Below, one piece after another: positions 11,001-19,199 of a DNA stretch of 64,000 bases. The notes under the pieces are model-generated. The model did not search any database, had not been told where the DNA came from, and saw nothing but the letters and a program-made list of their open reading frames with translations. A program made the translations under genes and the position numbers. Source of the DNA: Schistosoma mansoni (taxonomy: Eukaryota; Platyhelminthes; Trematoda; Strigeidida; Schistosomatidae); the NCBI RefSeq assembly GCF_000237925.1, contig NW_017386069.1:248001-312000 (forward strand). The letters are read 5' to 3'. Numbering within the stretch: position 1 is the stretch's first letter; each line of letters begins with the position of its first letter.

Positions 11001-12964
11001 CAATAGGCTTATACGCCATTTGTTCCCTCAGGATACTGGAGCCCATGTGCACCATTGGTTTGAAATCAGGGTTTTCCAACTCCCCTAGGTGGACGCGCCG
11101 TGTCCACCAATCCGGTTAAAGCGCCAGGCACTCGCTTTTCGTCCTCTCAATTTCATAAACGACACCGGTGCCACAAGAAGGCAGTGAGTAGGACTTCCCT
11201 GACAGAGGCTATATATTCGCTGGCCATGTGAGAGCATTTCGAGAGGGAGAGCGGACTCTCCCCACTCTCGGCCGTACCAGGGCATTTGGAGGCAGTTGAA
11301 CCTTTCCCAAATCCGCTCCGATTTTTAAAAGTTAGTAGAACACTGAATCGCACTTAACGTTTAATTATCTTAAATGCTGGAAACAATACACATTTATCAA
11401 GTCAGTGTAATAAAATCCTCTAATTCCTTTCCGATAATAATATTAATAAAACTATGTACATTCTTTTGTTTGTTTTTCTCCCGTTCCACTTAGATGCCAG
11501 AATCAACTGCTGGTGTAAGTATCGCAAGTGGCTGTTAATCTGTCCGTATGAATCTCATATATACGTCTCTTCGCTTTTTCTGTGTATGTGTTTGCTTGTT
11601 TGTTTGTATGCCTGATACATTAGTCATACAAAAAATGTTGTATACTGCTCTCCATATCTCATGTTTATGTTCATTTCATTTTTACTTGTGTGAACATTTA
11701 ATCATTCAGTTGTTGTTTCTTGACCAATTCATAAAGATTCTAATATGTTGCATGTTTATTTCCTTTTTAAGATCTTCCTGTTCTCTGTATCTTCCCACTT
11801 TCCTCTTTGTCTACAATCCATGCATGTTCGTTATAAACATTATTATTATCAGTCATTTTTTATATAACTAAATTGTATCGTTTTATTAAAGTCATTGATT
11901 TTTATGATATCATTATTATTATCGTTGTTGTTCCTCTGCTAATTACTCTCTGTGTCTCTTTCATATTTTATAAGTGAAATCTCGTCTCTATATCAGACAA
12001 TTTCCATGCATATTGTACAAAAAATCAACTTGACTAGATGTTCCCCTTACTATATATATGGGTCTATTTGTTCTGGAGCATTCACACGTATATTTCTCAC
12101 ATCTGATAAAAAATCAACTCTAAACATTTCATTAAATGCATGTCCGGAAAAGATTAGAAAATTCGATTCAACTAGATTATTTGTTGTACATTAACAAAGG
12201 ATCTCTTGTTACTTTAACAATTTGCACATTAAATGTACACGGTAATATATATCATCTTAGTGTAAAAGCATTTTTCCCGAAGCTTTCCTTTTATATCTAT
12301 ATACACTATATCGCAACGTGCATCGCTGTTTTGTGAACGTCCATCTAGTGTATTTATTGTGCCTAACACATCGGTTAAACTTGGATGCTTTTTCTCTTTC
12401 TTTTACTAATCCTAGCAACGACCGACCTTGTTTCTACAGCAAGCCGGCGCTTTGCTAGGGACTCACATGGGTGCAGTAATTGCCAGTGTAGATGGTCACT
12501 CTCAACAAATTATGTACAGCTTACAAGCACAACCTCTGGTTTCTTCAAACTCCTCATCAAGAGCCCAAGTTCTTCTTTCGTTGGATGAGGCATCTGAATG
12601 TATCTCATCTATTGCAGATTCAAACTGTATAACATCTAATAGCAGTATTCATACTGGTGCTGCTCAGTTGTTAGATGAAGCAGCTAGTGAACTAGATATT
12701 GCATCATCTGTTGCTGTACCACATTCAGTAAGTACTGAAATACTTGGACGTAAAGATTACACCCCTCATTCTACGGAGCTTGATCACAAGTCAATTATAA
12801 ACTCCGGTAGTGTTATGATTACTGATGACCTTGTAAGTCTGACCGAAGGTCAAGCAGTTGAGATTCACACTGTAGAGTCAAATAACAGAGAGTGCTTGGA
12901 GTCTGGAGTTGACAGTAATAATCCTCACCCAACTGTTATTACAGATGATGATGAAGCTGTTTGA
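1876..12964 (+). CDS. NFYC: Nuclear transcription factor Y subunit gamma (NF-YC), six coding exons
   Basis: NF-YC is the H2A-like histone-fold subunit that pairs with NF-YB and recruits NF-YA to bind CCAAT boxes in RNA polymerase II promoters. I joined exons 1876-2052, 5052-5264, 6372-6881, 9621-9779, 11494-11514 and 12440-12964. Each is a multiple of three, and all introns are phase 0 with GT/AG ends. The predicted protein is 534 residues. Residues about 41-125 form the histone fold: [50 protein letters not shown] and [12 protein letters not shown] are near-identical to animal NF-YC. The remaining 400 residues are rich in Gln, Ser, Thr, Ala and Val, like the glutamine-rich activation domain of the family, and end in an acidic tail (DDDEAV). 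It is longer than the common human isoforms (335-458 residues, from memory). Start choice: in-frame stop directly upstream. Certainty is high for the fold, good for exons 1-3 and 6, and moderate for the exact edges of exons 4 and 5. Confidence 0.93.
2830..3043 (-). other. Open frame on the minus strand that could be an exon or exon relic; function unknown
   Basis: A minus-strand frame of about 74 codons ([14 protein letters not shown]... [14 protein letters not shown]) is bracketed by a possible acceptor (TTTGAG before TTTTGG, about 3044) and a possible donor (GACG|GTTAGT, about 2830). The composition is protein-like, with mixed hydrophobic and charged residues and few repeats, unlike most chance frames here. 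I do not recognise the family. It lies inside an intron of NF-YC on the opposite strand, next to RTE-like LINE remains, so it may be transduced or a chance frame. Confidence 0.2.
3080..4420 (+). mobile_element. Old RTE-like LINE fragment (reverse transcriptase palm to C-terminal part)
   Basis: The frame around 3429 contains YADDIISL, the catalytic YADD box of a reverse transcriptase, followed by a degraded stretch to about 3650. From about 4140 the frame reads [20 protein letters not shown] and then [12 protein letters not shown]. This corresponds to the RTE-family segment usually reading [12 protein letters not shown]...GGVSDEINxRIxKARAA. The two pieces are separated by roughly 450 bp of unrelated or unreadable sequence (about 3660-4110). 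Divergence is heavy, so it is an old insertion in NF-YC intron 1. Confidence 0.6.
5052..5264 (+). CDS. NFYC: NF-YC coding exon 2 (core of the histone fold)
   Basis: This 71-codon exon begins after AG at 5050-5051 and ends at CGG|GTAAGT. It holds the central long helix ([20 protein letters not shown]), the [10 protein letters not shown] segment and the [12 protein letters not shown] end of the domain. Between NDIAMA and QFDF it has VSDGDTD, where human has ITKFD. That is two extra residues and a loss of the aromatic residue in the loop before the C-terminal helix that contacts NF-YA. Confidence 0.95.
5265..6371 (+). other. NF-YC intron 2 (1107 bp), no repeat recognised
   Basis: GTAAGT donor at 5265 and AG acceptor at 6370-6371. 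The sequence between is AT-rich, without an element or RNA gene that I can identify. Confidence 0.8.
6372..6881 (+). CDS. NFYC: NF-YC coding exon 3 (low-complexity Ser/Thr/Ala/Gln activation region)
   Basis: A 170-codon exon from CCA at 6372 to CAG at 6881, donor GTAAGT. Its composition is dominated by Ser, Thr, Ala, Asn and Gln, with runs such as [13 protein letters not shown] and [10 protein letters not shown]. The last part ([13 protein letters not shown]) resembles the Gln/Val-rich segments of animal NF-YC (QIQ, QVLP). No folded domain is expected. Confidence 0.88.
7483..7560 (-). repeat. Decayed Sm-alpha hammerhead unit, minus arm
   Basis: Read as minus strand, it keeps the order of Sm-alpha parts: a block like GAGTC...AGAACGAAA, then CGTCCTGGATTC and CTACTA. 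It is the same block seen intact at 44998-45050. The catalytic core is no longer complete. It faces the plus-strand copy that starts about 50 bp further right. Confidence 0.5.
7605..7810 (+). repeat. Decayed Sm-alpha unit, plus arm, with tRNA-like head
   Basis: It aligns by eye with 44905-45075. GAATGGCTATCTGAACTCAG matches the unit's lead-in, GGTGTTCGAATTTC matches its B box, GGGATGCAGGT precedes the ribozyme position, CCCCAAATAAATCGAAAT replaces the stem II/GAAA block, and GTACTTGTGAC matches the downstream part. Too many changes for activity. Confidence 0.55.
8515..8800 (-). mobile_element. RTE-type LINE, C-terminal end of ORF (5'-truncated)
   Basis: The minus strand encodes [19 protein letters not shown], then [20 protein letters not shown], then [20 protein letters not shown]. 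This is the conserved tail of RTE-clade LINE proteins (pattern LTW.PEG.R.RGRPK.TLRRE...DR..WR.LV..LC). The same tail occurs at 34560-34850, 40640-40850, 50345-50620 and 56860-57130. Fairly fresh: the frame stays open through about 80 codons. Inserted in NF-YC intron 3. Confidence 0.8.
9621..9779 (+). CDS. NFYC: NF-YC coding exon 4
   Basis: A 53-codon exon starting [14 protein letters not shown] after AG at 9619-9620 and ending ...TQILQLQ at CAG|GTAGAC. The Gln/Val/Ile-rich text ([20 protein letters not shown]) is typical of the NF-YC activation region. Phase 0 on both sides. The donor GTAGAC is weaker than the others in the gene. Confidence 0.82.
9780..11493 (+). other. NF-YC intron 4 (1714 bp), holds one AAAT-tailed retroposon
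   Basis: Apart from the repeat at 10769-11295, the sequence (9790-10760, 11300-11480) has no feature I can support. An 89-codon frame at 10413-10682 looks like chance. Confidence 0.7.
10769..11295 (-). repeat. AAAT-tailed 530-bp retroposon, copy 1
   Basis: On the minus strand it starts with TGCCTCCAAATGCCC and ends in an (AAAT)n-like tail at the low-coordinate side. It matches the copies at 37031-37441, 60615-61143 and 63223-63742 over its whole length, with scattered changes. A duplicated target site is not evident, so it is older than copies 3 and 4. Family name not known to me. Confidence 0.8.
11494..11514 (+). CDS. NFYC: NF-YC coding exon 5, a 21-bp micro-exon (MPESTAG)
   Basis: Seven codons (MPESTAG) sit between a strong pyrimidine tract ending TCCACTTAG (11485-11493) and the donor GTAAGT (11515). 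Both flanking junctions are phase 0, so including or skipping it keeps the frame. Micro-exons with lengths divisible by three are common in schistosomes. There is no domain evidence, so the call rests on splice signals and frame. Confidence 0.6.
11515..12439 (+). other. NF-YC intron 5 (925 bp) with tandem possible acceptors
   Basis: Donor GTAAGT at 11515. Two possible acceptors, AG at 12414-12415 and AG at 12438-12439, are 24 bp apart and both followed by CAA. A TACTAAT branch-like motif and a strong pyrimidine tract lie before the first one. The interior is T-rich with no recognised element. Confidence 0.65.
12440..12964 (+). CDS. NFYC: NF-YC coding exon 6 (C-terminus)
   Basis: 174 codons plus TGA at 12962-12964. 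It begins [19 protein letters not shown] and continues as a Ser- and acid-rich tail ([25 protein letters not shown]) to DDDEAV. If the upstream acceptor at 12415 is used, eight more in-frame residues (QRPTLFLQ) precede it. The C-terminal acidic character contrasts with the neutral Gln-rich part before it. Confidence 0.85.
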   Translation, partial: QAGALLGTHMGAVIASVDGHSQQIMYSLQAQPLVSSNSSSRAQVLLSLDEASECISSIADSNCITSNSSIHTGAAQLLDEAASELDIASSVAVPHSVSTEILGRKDYTPHSTELDHKSIINSGSVMITDDLVSLTEGQAVEIHTVESNNRECLESGVDSNNPHPTVITDDDEAV

Positions 12965-15900
12965 AATCAATACTTTATTGTATTCTTAATGTTGTCCAGT
13001 TTTTATCCCTTGCTTCAAGATAAATGTATGTATATATGTATACCACTACAGAACAAACTTCGTCCTGTTAACAAAACTCACCCATAACGTGTTTCTTCAA
13101 TGTTTTATTTTCTCACAATTATGCTATGTATCAAAAACGTGTGTTCATAAAGTGAAAACCGCTATATTCTGCAAATCGTGTGAATAATTATACCGAACAC
13201 TAAATATTATAATACTTCTATATACACCTTTCAGTCTAATTGTTTATATGAGATTTTGATGTCCGCATGTTTAAAAAGGTTTACTCCAAAATATCTTGTT
13301 TGGTTCTATTTTCAAAACCTAGTATTTGTTATTTCGTTTATTAACTTTATCATTTGTTTCTTGCGAACTAATTCACATACTTGTTAAAGTAGTCGTACCA
13401 AGTTTCAAATTCAGTTAGCCACCAATTATCACAAGTAGTTTTACAGCAGGATAATTTTATTTAATAACGATGTCCCTAAAATATCGTCCTATTCCCTAAC
13501 CGAATTAATAGGAAATCCAACTGTTTCTAGTTGATCTCTTTCATCTGCCAGAAAAGTAGTTCTGGTTAACCAGTCAGTACTTCGCTGATCTAGACAGTTT
13601 ATTGGTGAAAACCGCAACAATTATGTCTAACTGTTCCACGATATGAACCATTGTTGGGTTCGGAACTTGATGCCCCTAATGTCTGTCAAAGAGAAACACG
13701 TAATGTAAGGCTTGGGTAATCTCGTATCAACCCATGATACTGTACTTCACATTACAGCACCAAGGGAAGAGTATCATAACCAGGAACTAAGATAACGCCA
13801 GCTGAGTAAATGTGGAGAACTATTGGAAAGCATAAGTACGTTCAATATGTGGTTTTACAACAACTGATATACATGTACAAGAATGATATCACCTCATATA
13901 AGTTTAGTACACTCTGAGTCATTTTGGCAGTTTAGTAATCTATACCTGATGTTTGTAATTTCTCGGGCTAATAACGAAGCTGTGTCGAGTTCATTATTTA
14001 GCTATAAGGAAGCTTAATTCCAGTCAATACTATGTATCTATAGAACAATCAGAACCTAAGATATAATTTAATCCCAATAACTAATATTCTCCTCTTTTTT
14101 GACCTTCAATAAGTTACATGTTTAGCAAGATCAAGTTTTCAAGAGAAACAGCTTTATTCACATTGTTTTAAGAATGGTCATCACAAGTATTGGTGCATGA
14201 ACTTAGTTTCCTATGGTGTACTGAATAGAAAGCTATTTTCCAGGGCCCTCAATATGTAATATCATTGAAATAAAGCACTTCATATGACGTAGTTGGTAAA
14301 CTCAAGATACTTATACATCACCTAACCTTTATGTGGTTGATTGTTTGAAATACTCACCAATCACAAACTAAGTTCATCTTATTACTAAGTAATGGTCGAA
14401 AATAAATGGAACAGCACTGGCTTTCTTATCCTTATGTCCTATCAACTAGTATGGTTCTGTCCGATGCGGAATCTGAAATATCTGCAACCCTCGATGCTAT
14501 TAAACAAGAACTTTAGTATGACAACTTATCAGTCACAAACGACGTAGAACTTGGGCAATGTGTCTACTGATCCAAGTTGCCACAACACAGGTTATCAAGA
14601 CAAACCTCATAGTAGAAAGTACACAAAAAAAGCTTAAGATTTCGGGACTCAAACGTAGGGGCAGATGAGGAGTGGATGCATCTACCTCATCGGGAGTGAT
14701 TCGGATCCAACGTCCCCAACTACATAACGATATCAGCGTGGGTCCCAACCCAGATAACATGCACCTACCTACACGGCACAATCATTGATTTCACGGACTG
14801 ATGCAATGTCTTGTAGTTCTACTGTTCATACAGCTGCTCCAACATACTCTTGTCCTCAACAAACATATCCGTTTGTAAACCACTGATGAATACACTAATA
14901 TGGCTCCCCAAACACTATGGTAGTGCACACTGCATATACTCAATTATTCTACCCAAACTACATCCTGATACGTTCACTTATACAATTTTATCATGAGCAG
15001 TAGCTAAACACATGTTTGTGCTGTATGCTTCAAGTCACAGTTTTTGAGTGCTAGTGATACTATTCAAGTGCCTAAACTGCGATAAGTGAAGTAGGTATAC
15101 ACAAGGGACCTATTGGTTATTAATCACACAAAACTCCATTTTGTGACGTAGACACTGATTGGGAAAAACGAGACTCGAAATTGAGGAAACATCTACGCTA
15201 CTGACTTTTTTCGACCGTTTACAAAAGATAGTTCCCACAAGCATGATTAACATTCTGTCATACTAAAAACAACATAGAAACTTCAGTCCGTTATATTTTT
15301 ATGGGCCATAGTTGTGATTTTCCAGGTTGTCTTCTATTGCATATACTACATACCTAACACTGGACCGAATCCCCATTTGATATTAAGGGTATTTGCTAAC
15401 ATGTCTGTCCTTTCTGTCCAGTGATCAGTTTGTAAAGATAGCCATAAGACATTGTTTGTTAACCGGCTTTTTCAGTTCCTGCTATTATTATGAGATTGAA
15501 GATACATTTTGAAGCAACGCTAAATGTTGTGCCATATATCCTGAGTCTCGCAGTCACCCTGTTTTACAGATTACATTAATATTCCTAGTACTGAGAACTT
15601 CTTAACCTACGTAGAACTTATTACGAAAACTGTTTTACCCAGTTTTTAAATAAACGATACTTTGAATGATTATGAATAAACTTAGACTATTATGAAGTAT
15701 TACACAACATTTAGGTTACGCACTGCCCCGACTGTTCACCCATCCTAGATGATAATATCAACAAACGTCAACCTCAGGAATCAGCAGCCAACTAGGATGA
15801 AAGACATGTCAGAATTTGTAGGTTCCTTTACTGTATCCCAAAATAAACTTCACAATAAGCAGTAAATCTAACAAAACATGCAGGACTCACTTTTATCATT

Positions 15901-16100
15901 ATCGATTCCTGGGAGTTTTACAGATTTTGGGACAAACCAAATATTATTTTCGTTTTTTTTCTTTCCCACGAATTTTAAGGGTTAATTACATTAGGCTTTT
16001 TAGAGTATGAAGGTTGACGAGATTTACGGTCTAATACGTAGTTGTTCTGGCCAAAGACCAATAGTCATGAGAATAATCCCCCAAGATATTCAGCGCTGAC
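12965..16100. other. Region downstream of NF-YC, nothing definable
   Basis: This must contain the NF-YC 3' untranslated region. The nearest perfect AATAAA that I noticed is more than 1 kb away (about 14270), so I do not place the poly(A) site. The rest is AT-rich with short chance frames only (for example 14533-14781 minus). Confidence 0.5.
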
Positions 16101-16102
16101 TC

Positions 16103-16250
16103 TTGTTTGTTTGTGCATGGATGGAATTCGTGAGTCAAACTTGTCTACTGTTCGAAGTGTGTGACCAAATAAACTTTTGTTTGTTTGTGCATGGATGGAA
16201 TTCGTGAGTCAAACTTGTCTACTGTTCGAAGTGTGTGACCAAATAAACTT
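16103..16250 (+). repeat. Perfect tandem duplication, two copies of 74 bp
   Basis: Copies 16103-16176 and 16177-16250 are identical by eye over all 74 bases, starting TTGTTTGTTTGTGCATGG and ending GACCAAATAAACTT. Both copies contain an AATAAA. Identity with no mismatch points to a very recent duplication. Confidence 0.93.
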
Positions 16251-17385
16251 TTTAATAAAACTACGAGTAACCTAAACCCCAACTATGGTACACCATGGTA
16301 CAGGTAAAAACCCGACTTTATAAAGACATCTTTACAGACAGTAACAAAACCCTATACCACAAAGAATATTACTTCTGATTCAATCGCCATATGAACAACT
16401 TATCTGATGAGAACAGAGTTTAACTTACTGTTACTAAGTCACACCCAACTCACTAATTGGTGGCAAACAGCTCATATATGGGTGCTATGGTTTTATGTTT
16501 GTAGTAGTAACCTATTGCTACACTTTAAAGCGTATATGAATTTATAAATGTACTTAATCATTATGACAACTGTAATCTTAGAAATCGAAGTTGGTTATGT
16601 GAGTCTACTTCGAAAGTTCGCTTATAATTCGTTAAGCCAATGAGTTACATTTACATGATGATACACCACACAAACAGTTCGATGTCTAGCTTGATATCAG
16701 GAGGTAATAAAGCTTTTAAGAGACGGATCACAAAAATACAGTTATCCGTCTTATTTATATCTGTTCTAAATGGTCCGAACACAGAGAGCAAATATTCAGA
16801 CTACTGAGAATGGTATTACTTAAATTTCAGTAATTTCACGAGTAGGTAGACATTACGGAAGAGTAAAAGTAGTCAAGTTACTTCTTCATAGCTCCAGAAA
16901 ACCTAAGGTGTAATCGTAGTTAAAGGATTTCCGGCCTTATATGGCGGACATGAATTCGGAGCAAAGTAGAAGGGATGTGGGAATGTGAACTCGTTGCGAA
17001 ATTGTAGGCATACATGACTACATGATTACGAAACATTCCCAGGCTAGTTCTTTTGAGTCGGAAAAGAAATCCTACAAACTTTACGCCTCCGCGTTTCAAA
17101 AAGCCAGACCGCATGTCCAATGATTGTAGTATTATCAAGATAATGATCATACCTACCTTGAGTAGAAACATGAATGACGCAATCAACTCAATTCCTCCTA
17201 TATATAGTGAACATTCATTTGTACTTGACTAGGCCTATATGCGAGTAACTTTTGAATACCGACCATACATTCTTTTTTCACCTCACTTTTGTCGATCATA
17301 AAATAATAACTAATCCGGACTAGATTCGCATTTTAGAACAATGAGCGAGCAAGTATAGCAAGAAAATAATAGGTGGCACTAGGTT
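16251..17385. other. Intergenic, no feature seen
   Basis: No repeat family of this window and no convincing coding frame. The 88-codon minus frame at 16920-17186 has no family signature. Confidence 0.5.
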
Positions 17386-17391
17386 TTTATT
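17386..17391 (-). terminator. Poly(A) signal AATAAA for the 17437-17766 gene
   Basis: The minus strand reads GGAATAAAAACC about 46 bases after the TAG stop at 17437-17439, at the normal distance for a poly(A) signal of the short gene. Confidence 0.6.
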
Positions 17392-17436
17392 CCATTTATA
17401 AGTGATGTTTAAAACTAAACAGTACTAATTTACAAA

Positions 17437-17766
17437 CTAATGTTCCTCATGATGGTAAAGATGATGATAATGAGAGGCAAGCTCTTTGCCGGGTATGTCA
17501 TAGGGGTCAAAGTAGTTAACATGCTTCTTGGTTTTCTTCATTTCGTGCCCTTTATATAAAACATAAATAACAGGTGGGGTGCAAATAAAAAGGCCGACAA
17601 TGTAAAACTTCAAAAAAGGCCTGTTTTTATAAACATCAACAAATGGAAACTGGCGAATCTTGGCAGTAGCTGTCCATGGGTAAACCATTTGACGAGAACT
17701 ACTCTTCATATAATCCTCAATTTTCTGCATTACGGATTCCATGAAGCTTTTATAGTAACTCATCAT
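17437..17766 (-). CDS. Small single-pass membrane protein of unknown family (109 residues), possibly mitochondrial
   Basis: The frame is a complete 109 codons with a poly(A) signal shortly downstream. It has a soluble, charged N-terminal third (MMSYYKSFMESVMQKIEDYM), one hydrophobic helix at about residues 51-71 (FLKFYIVGLFICTPPVIYVLY) followed by a basic patch (KGHEMKKTKKH), and a His-rich tail (HYHHLYHHEEH). Size, a single helix followed by lysines and the aromatic-rich tail recall small nuclear-encoded subunits of respiratory complexes, but I cannot match it to a named one, so the mitochondrial role is a guess. Immediately upstream on its own strand is TTACTTCAG|GATG, a strong splice acceptor ending 17768. 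The ATG exon is therefore probably joined to an upstream exon or to a spliced leader. The 3' end of a CR1 LINE lies about 120 bp upstream, so a promoter directly there is unlikely. Confidence 0.65.
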   Translation of the reverse strand: MMSYYKSFMESVMQKIEDYMKSSSRQMVYPWTATAKIRQFPFVDVYKNRPFLKFYIVGLFICTPPVIYVLYKGHEMKKTKKHVNYFDPYDIPGKELASHYHHLYHHEEH

Positions 17767-17778
17767 CCTGAAGTAACA
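17767..17778 (-). promoter_or_regulatory. Candidate splice acceptor before the 109-residue gene
   Basis: Read on the minus strand, the sequence is pyrimidine-containing and ends CTTCAG one base before ATGATG. It could be the acceptor of a 5' intron that has taken up the adjacent LINE, or a trans-splice site. Confidence 0.4.
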
Positions 17779-17859
17779 TTAACAACGGATGGTTGACAGA
17801 TCCAAAGCCAGAATATTGGTACTCCGCGCCAGAGTTTTTCAGTCTTCAATTTTCAGTAA

Positions 17860-19170
17860 TAAGGATAGTAGGTTGATGAACCTGTGTTAATCCTGACATA
17901 TTGCCTCCCAGTGAAGGTCCAGCTTCTCTTTGAAAATTTTCACTGATGGAGCTGATACCACTTGTTCCGGTAATGCGTTCCAGTCATTGACCACTCGATG
18001 AGAAAAACGGGACCCCACCTTTCGTCTATTAGATTGCGGTTTATGAACATTCTTGCTATGGTCTCTGAGAGTATCAGTGCTGGGGGAGCAAAACGATAAG
18101 ACATATTAACACCCAAATCATAATTAAAGATACGAAATGCCAGTATAAGGTCACCTCGTGTCCTACGATAAGGGGAAAAGGTCTAGACGTTTCAAACGCC
18201 TATCGTAAGACAGTTTAGAAAGACCCTTCACTAATTTTGTCCCCACACACTGGACACGCTCAAGTGATTTGGTATCCTTTATCAGACATGGGCTAGCTGC
18301 TTGGATACAGTATTCTAAGTGTGGCCTTACATAGGTGGGATATAAAATTCGAAACATATCCTCGTCAAAGCATTTAAATGCTCGGCGAAGTGACCATAGA
18401 ACACGATAACCTTTGGAAGCAGCCGCATTGCAGTGCGTAGTAGCTTTCAAGTTGTGACTTATAGTTACTCCTAAGTCTCTATGTTCTTGAACGCGTGGAA
18501 GAGATGTACCATTAATGGTATAATAGTAACTATTACCGTGCCCGATGTGCATGAGCACGCTCTTCCTGGAATTAACTTTCAAGCCCCAATCATGAGCCCA
18601 TCTAACTAATTCATCTAAATCAGCTTGGTGATGACAAAGATCAATCTCACTTCTTATTGTTCTCCAGATTTTAACATCATCCGCAAACAATAATGTGGAC
18701 GACTTAAGTAATAGAGGTAATTCATTAACATACAGAAGGAAAAGTAGAGGGCCTAAGATGGTGCCTTGGGGTACACCACTTTTGACCGGCTTCTATTCGG
18801 ATAGTGTGCTAATGACCCTCACTCTCTGTGTGCAGTCACATAAGAAGTTCCCTATCCATTCATGTATAGCACCTGTTATTCCAAAGCTCGAGAGCTTCTG
18901 CATAAAACCTATGTGTGAAATCTTGTCAAATGCTTTTCTAAAATTTATGAGTATCACGTCGACAGACAGGCCGTTATCTAGGGCTGCTGTCCAATCCTCT
19001 CTCGCAATGAGTAAGTCAGTTAAGCATGGACGCTTGTTACGAAATCCATGTTGCTCAGGAGTTAACAGATTATACGAATCTATGTGACTCAGTAGCTTGG
19101 CCCGAATTATCTTTTCAAGCAACTTAACTACTATGCTGGTCAGGCTAACAGGCCGGTAGTTAGATACGTA
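17860..19170 (-). mobile_element. CR1-type LINE, reverse transcriptase to 3' end (5'-truncated, dead)
   Basis: On the minus strand the order is YRPVSLTSIVVKLLEKII (RT block 2), LTPEQHGFRNKRPCLTDLL (block 3), ILINFRKAFDKISHIGF (block A; the usual first Asp is Asn), MFADDVKIW (catalytic FADD box), then the thumb region HRDLGVTISHNLKATTHCN and YPTYVRPHLEYCIQAASPC. The 3' end has RVVNDWNALPEQVVSAPSV and IFKEKLDLHWEAICQD before a TAA near 17886. These are hallmarks of CR1-clade ORF2. At least two frame changes and the lost Asp show it is inactive. The 5' end stops at an 11-bp direct repeat (GTATCTAACTAC) near 19160. It may be the same family as the piece at 1-960, but the two do not overlap, so I cannot compare them. 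Confidence 0.88.
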
Positions 19171-19199
19171 GTTAGATACATGATTGAAAAATGCCTAAC

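Noticed and set aside
14533-14781. 82-codon minus frame downstream of NF-YC
   Set aside because: No family signature or splice context; composition looks like chance.
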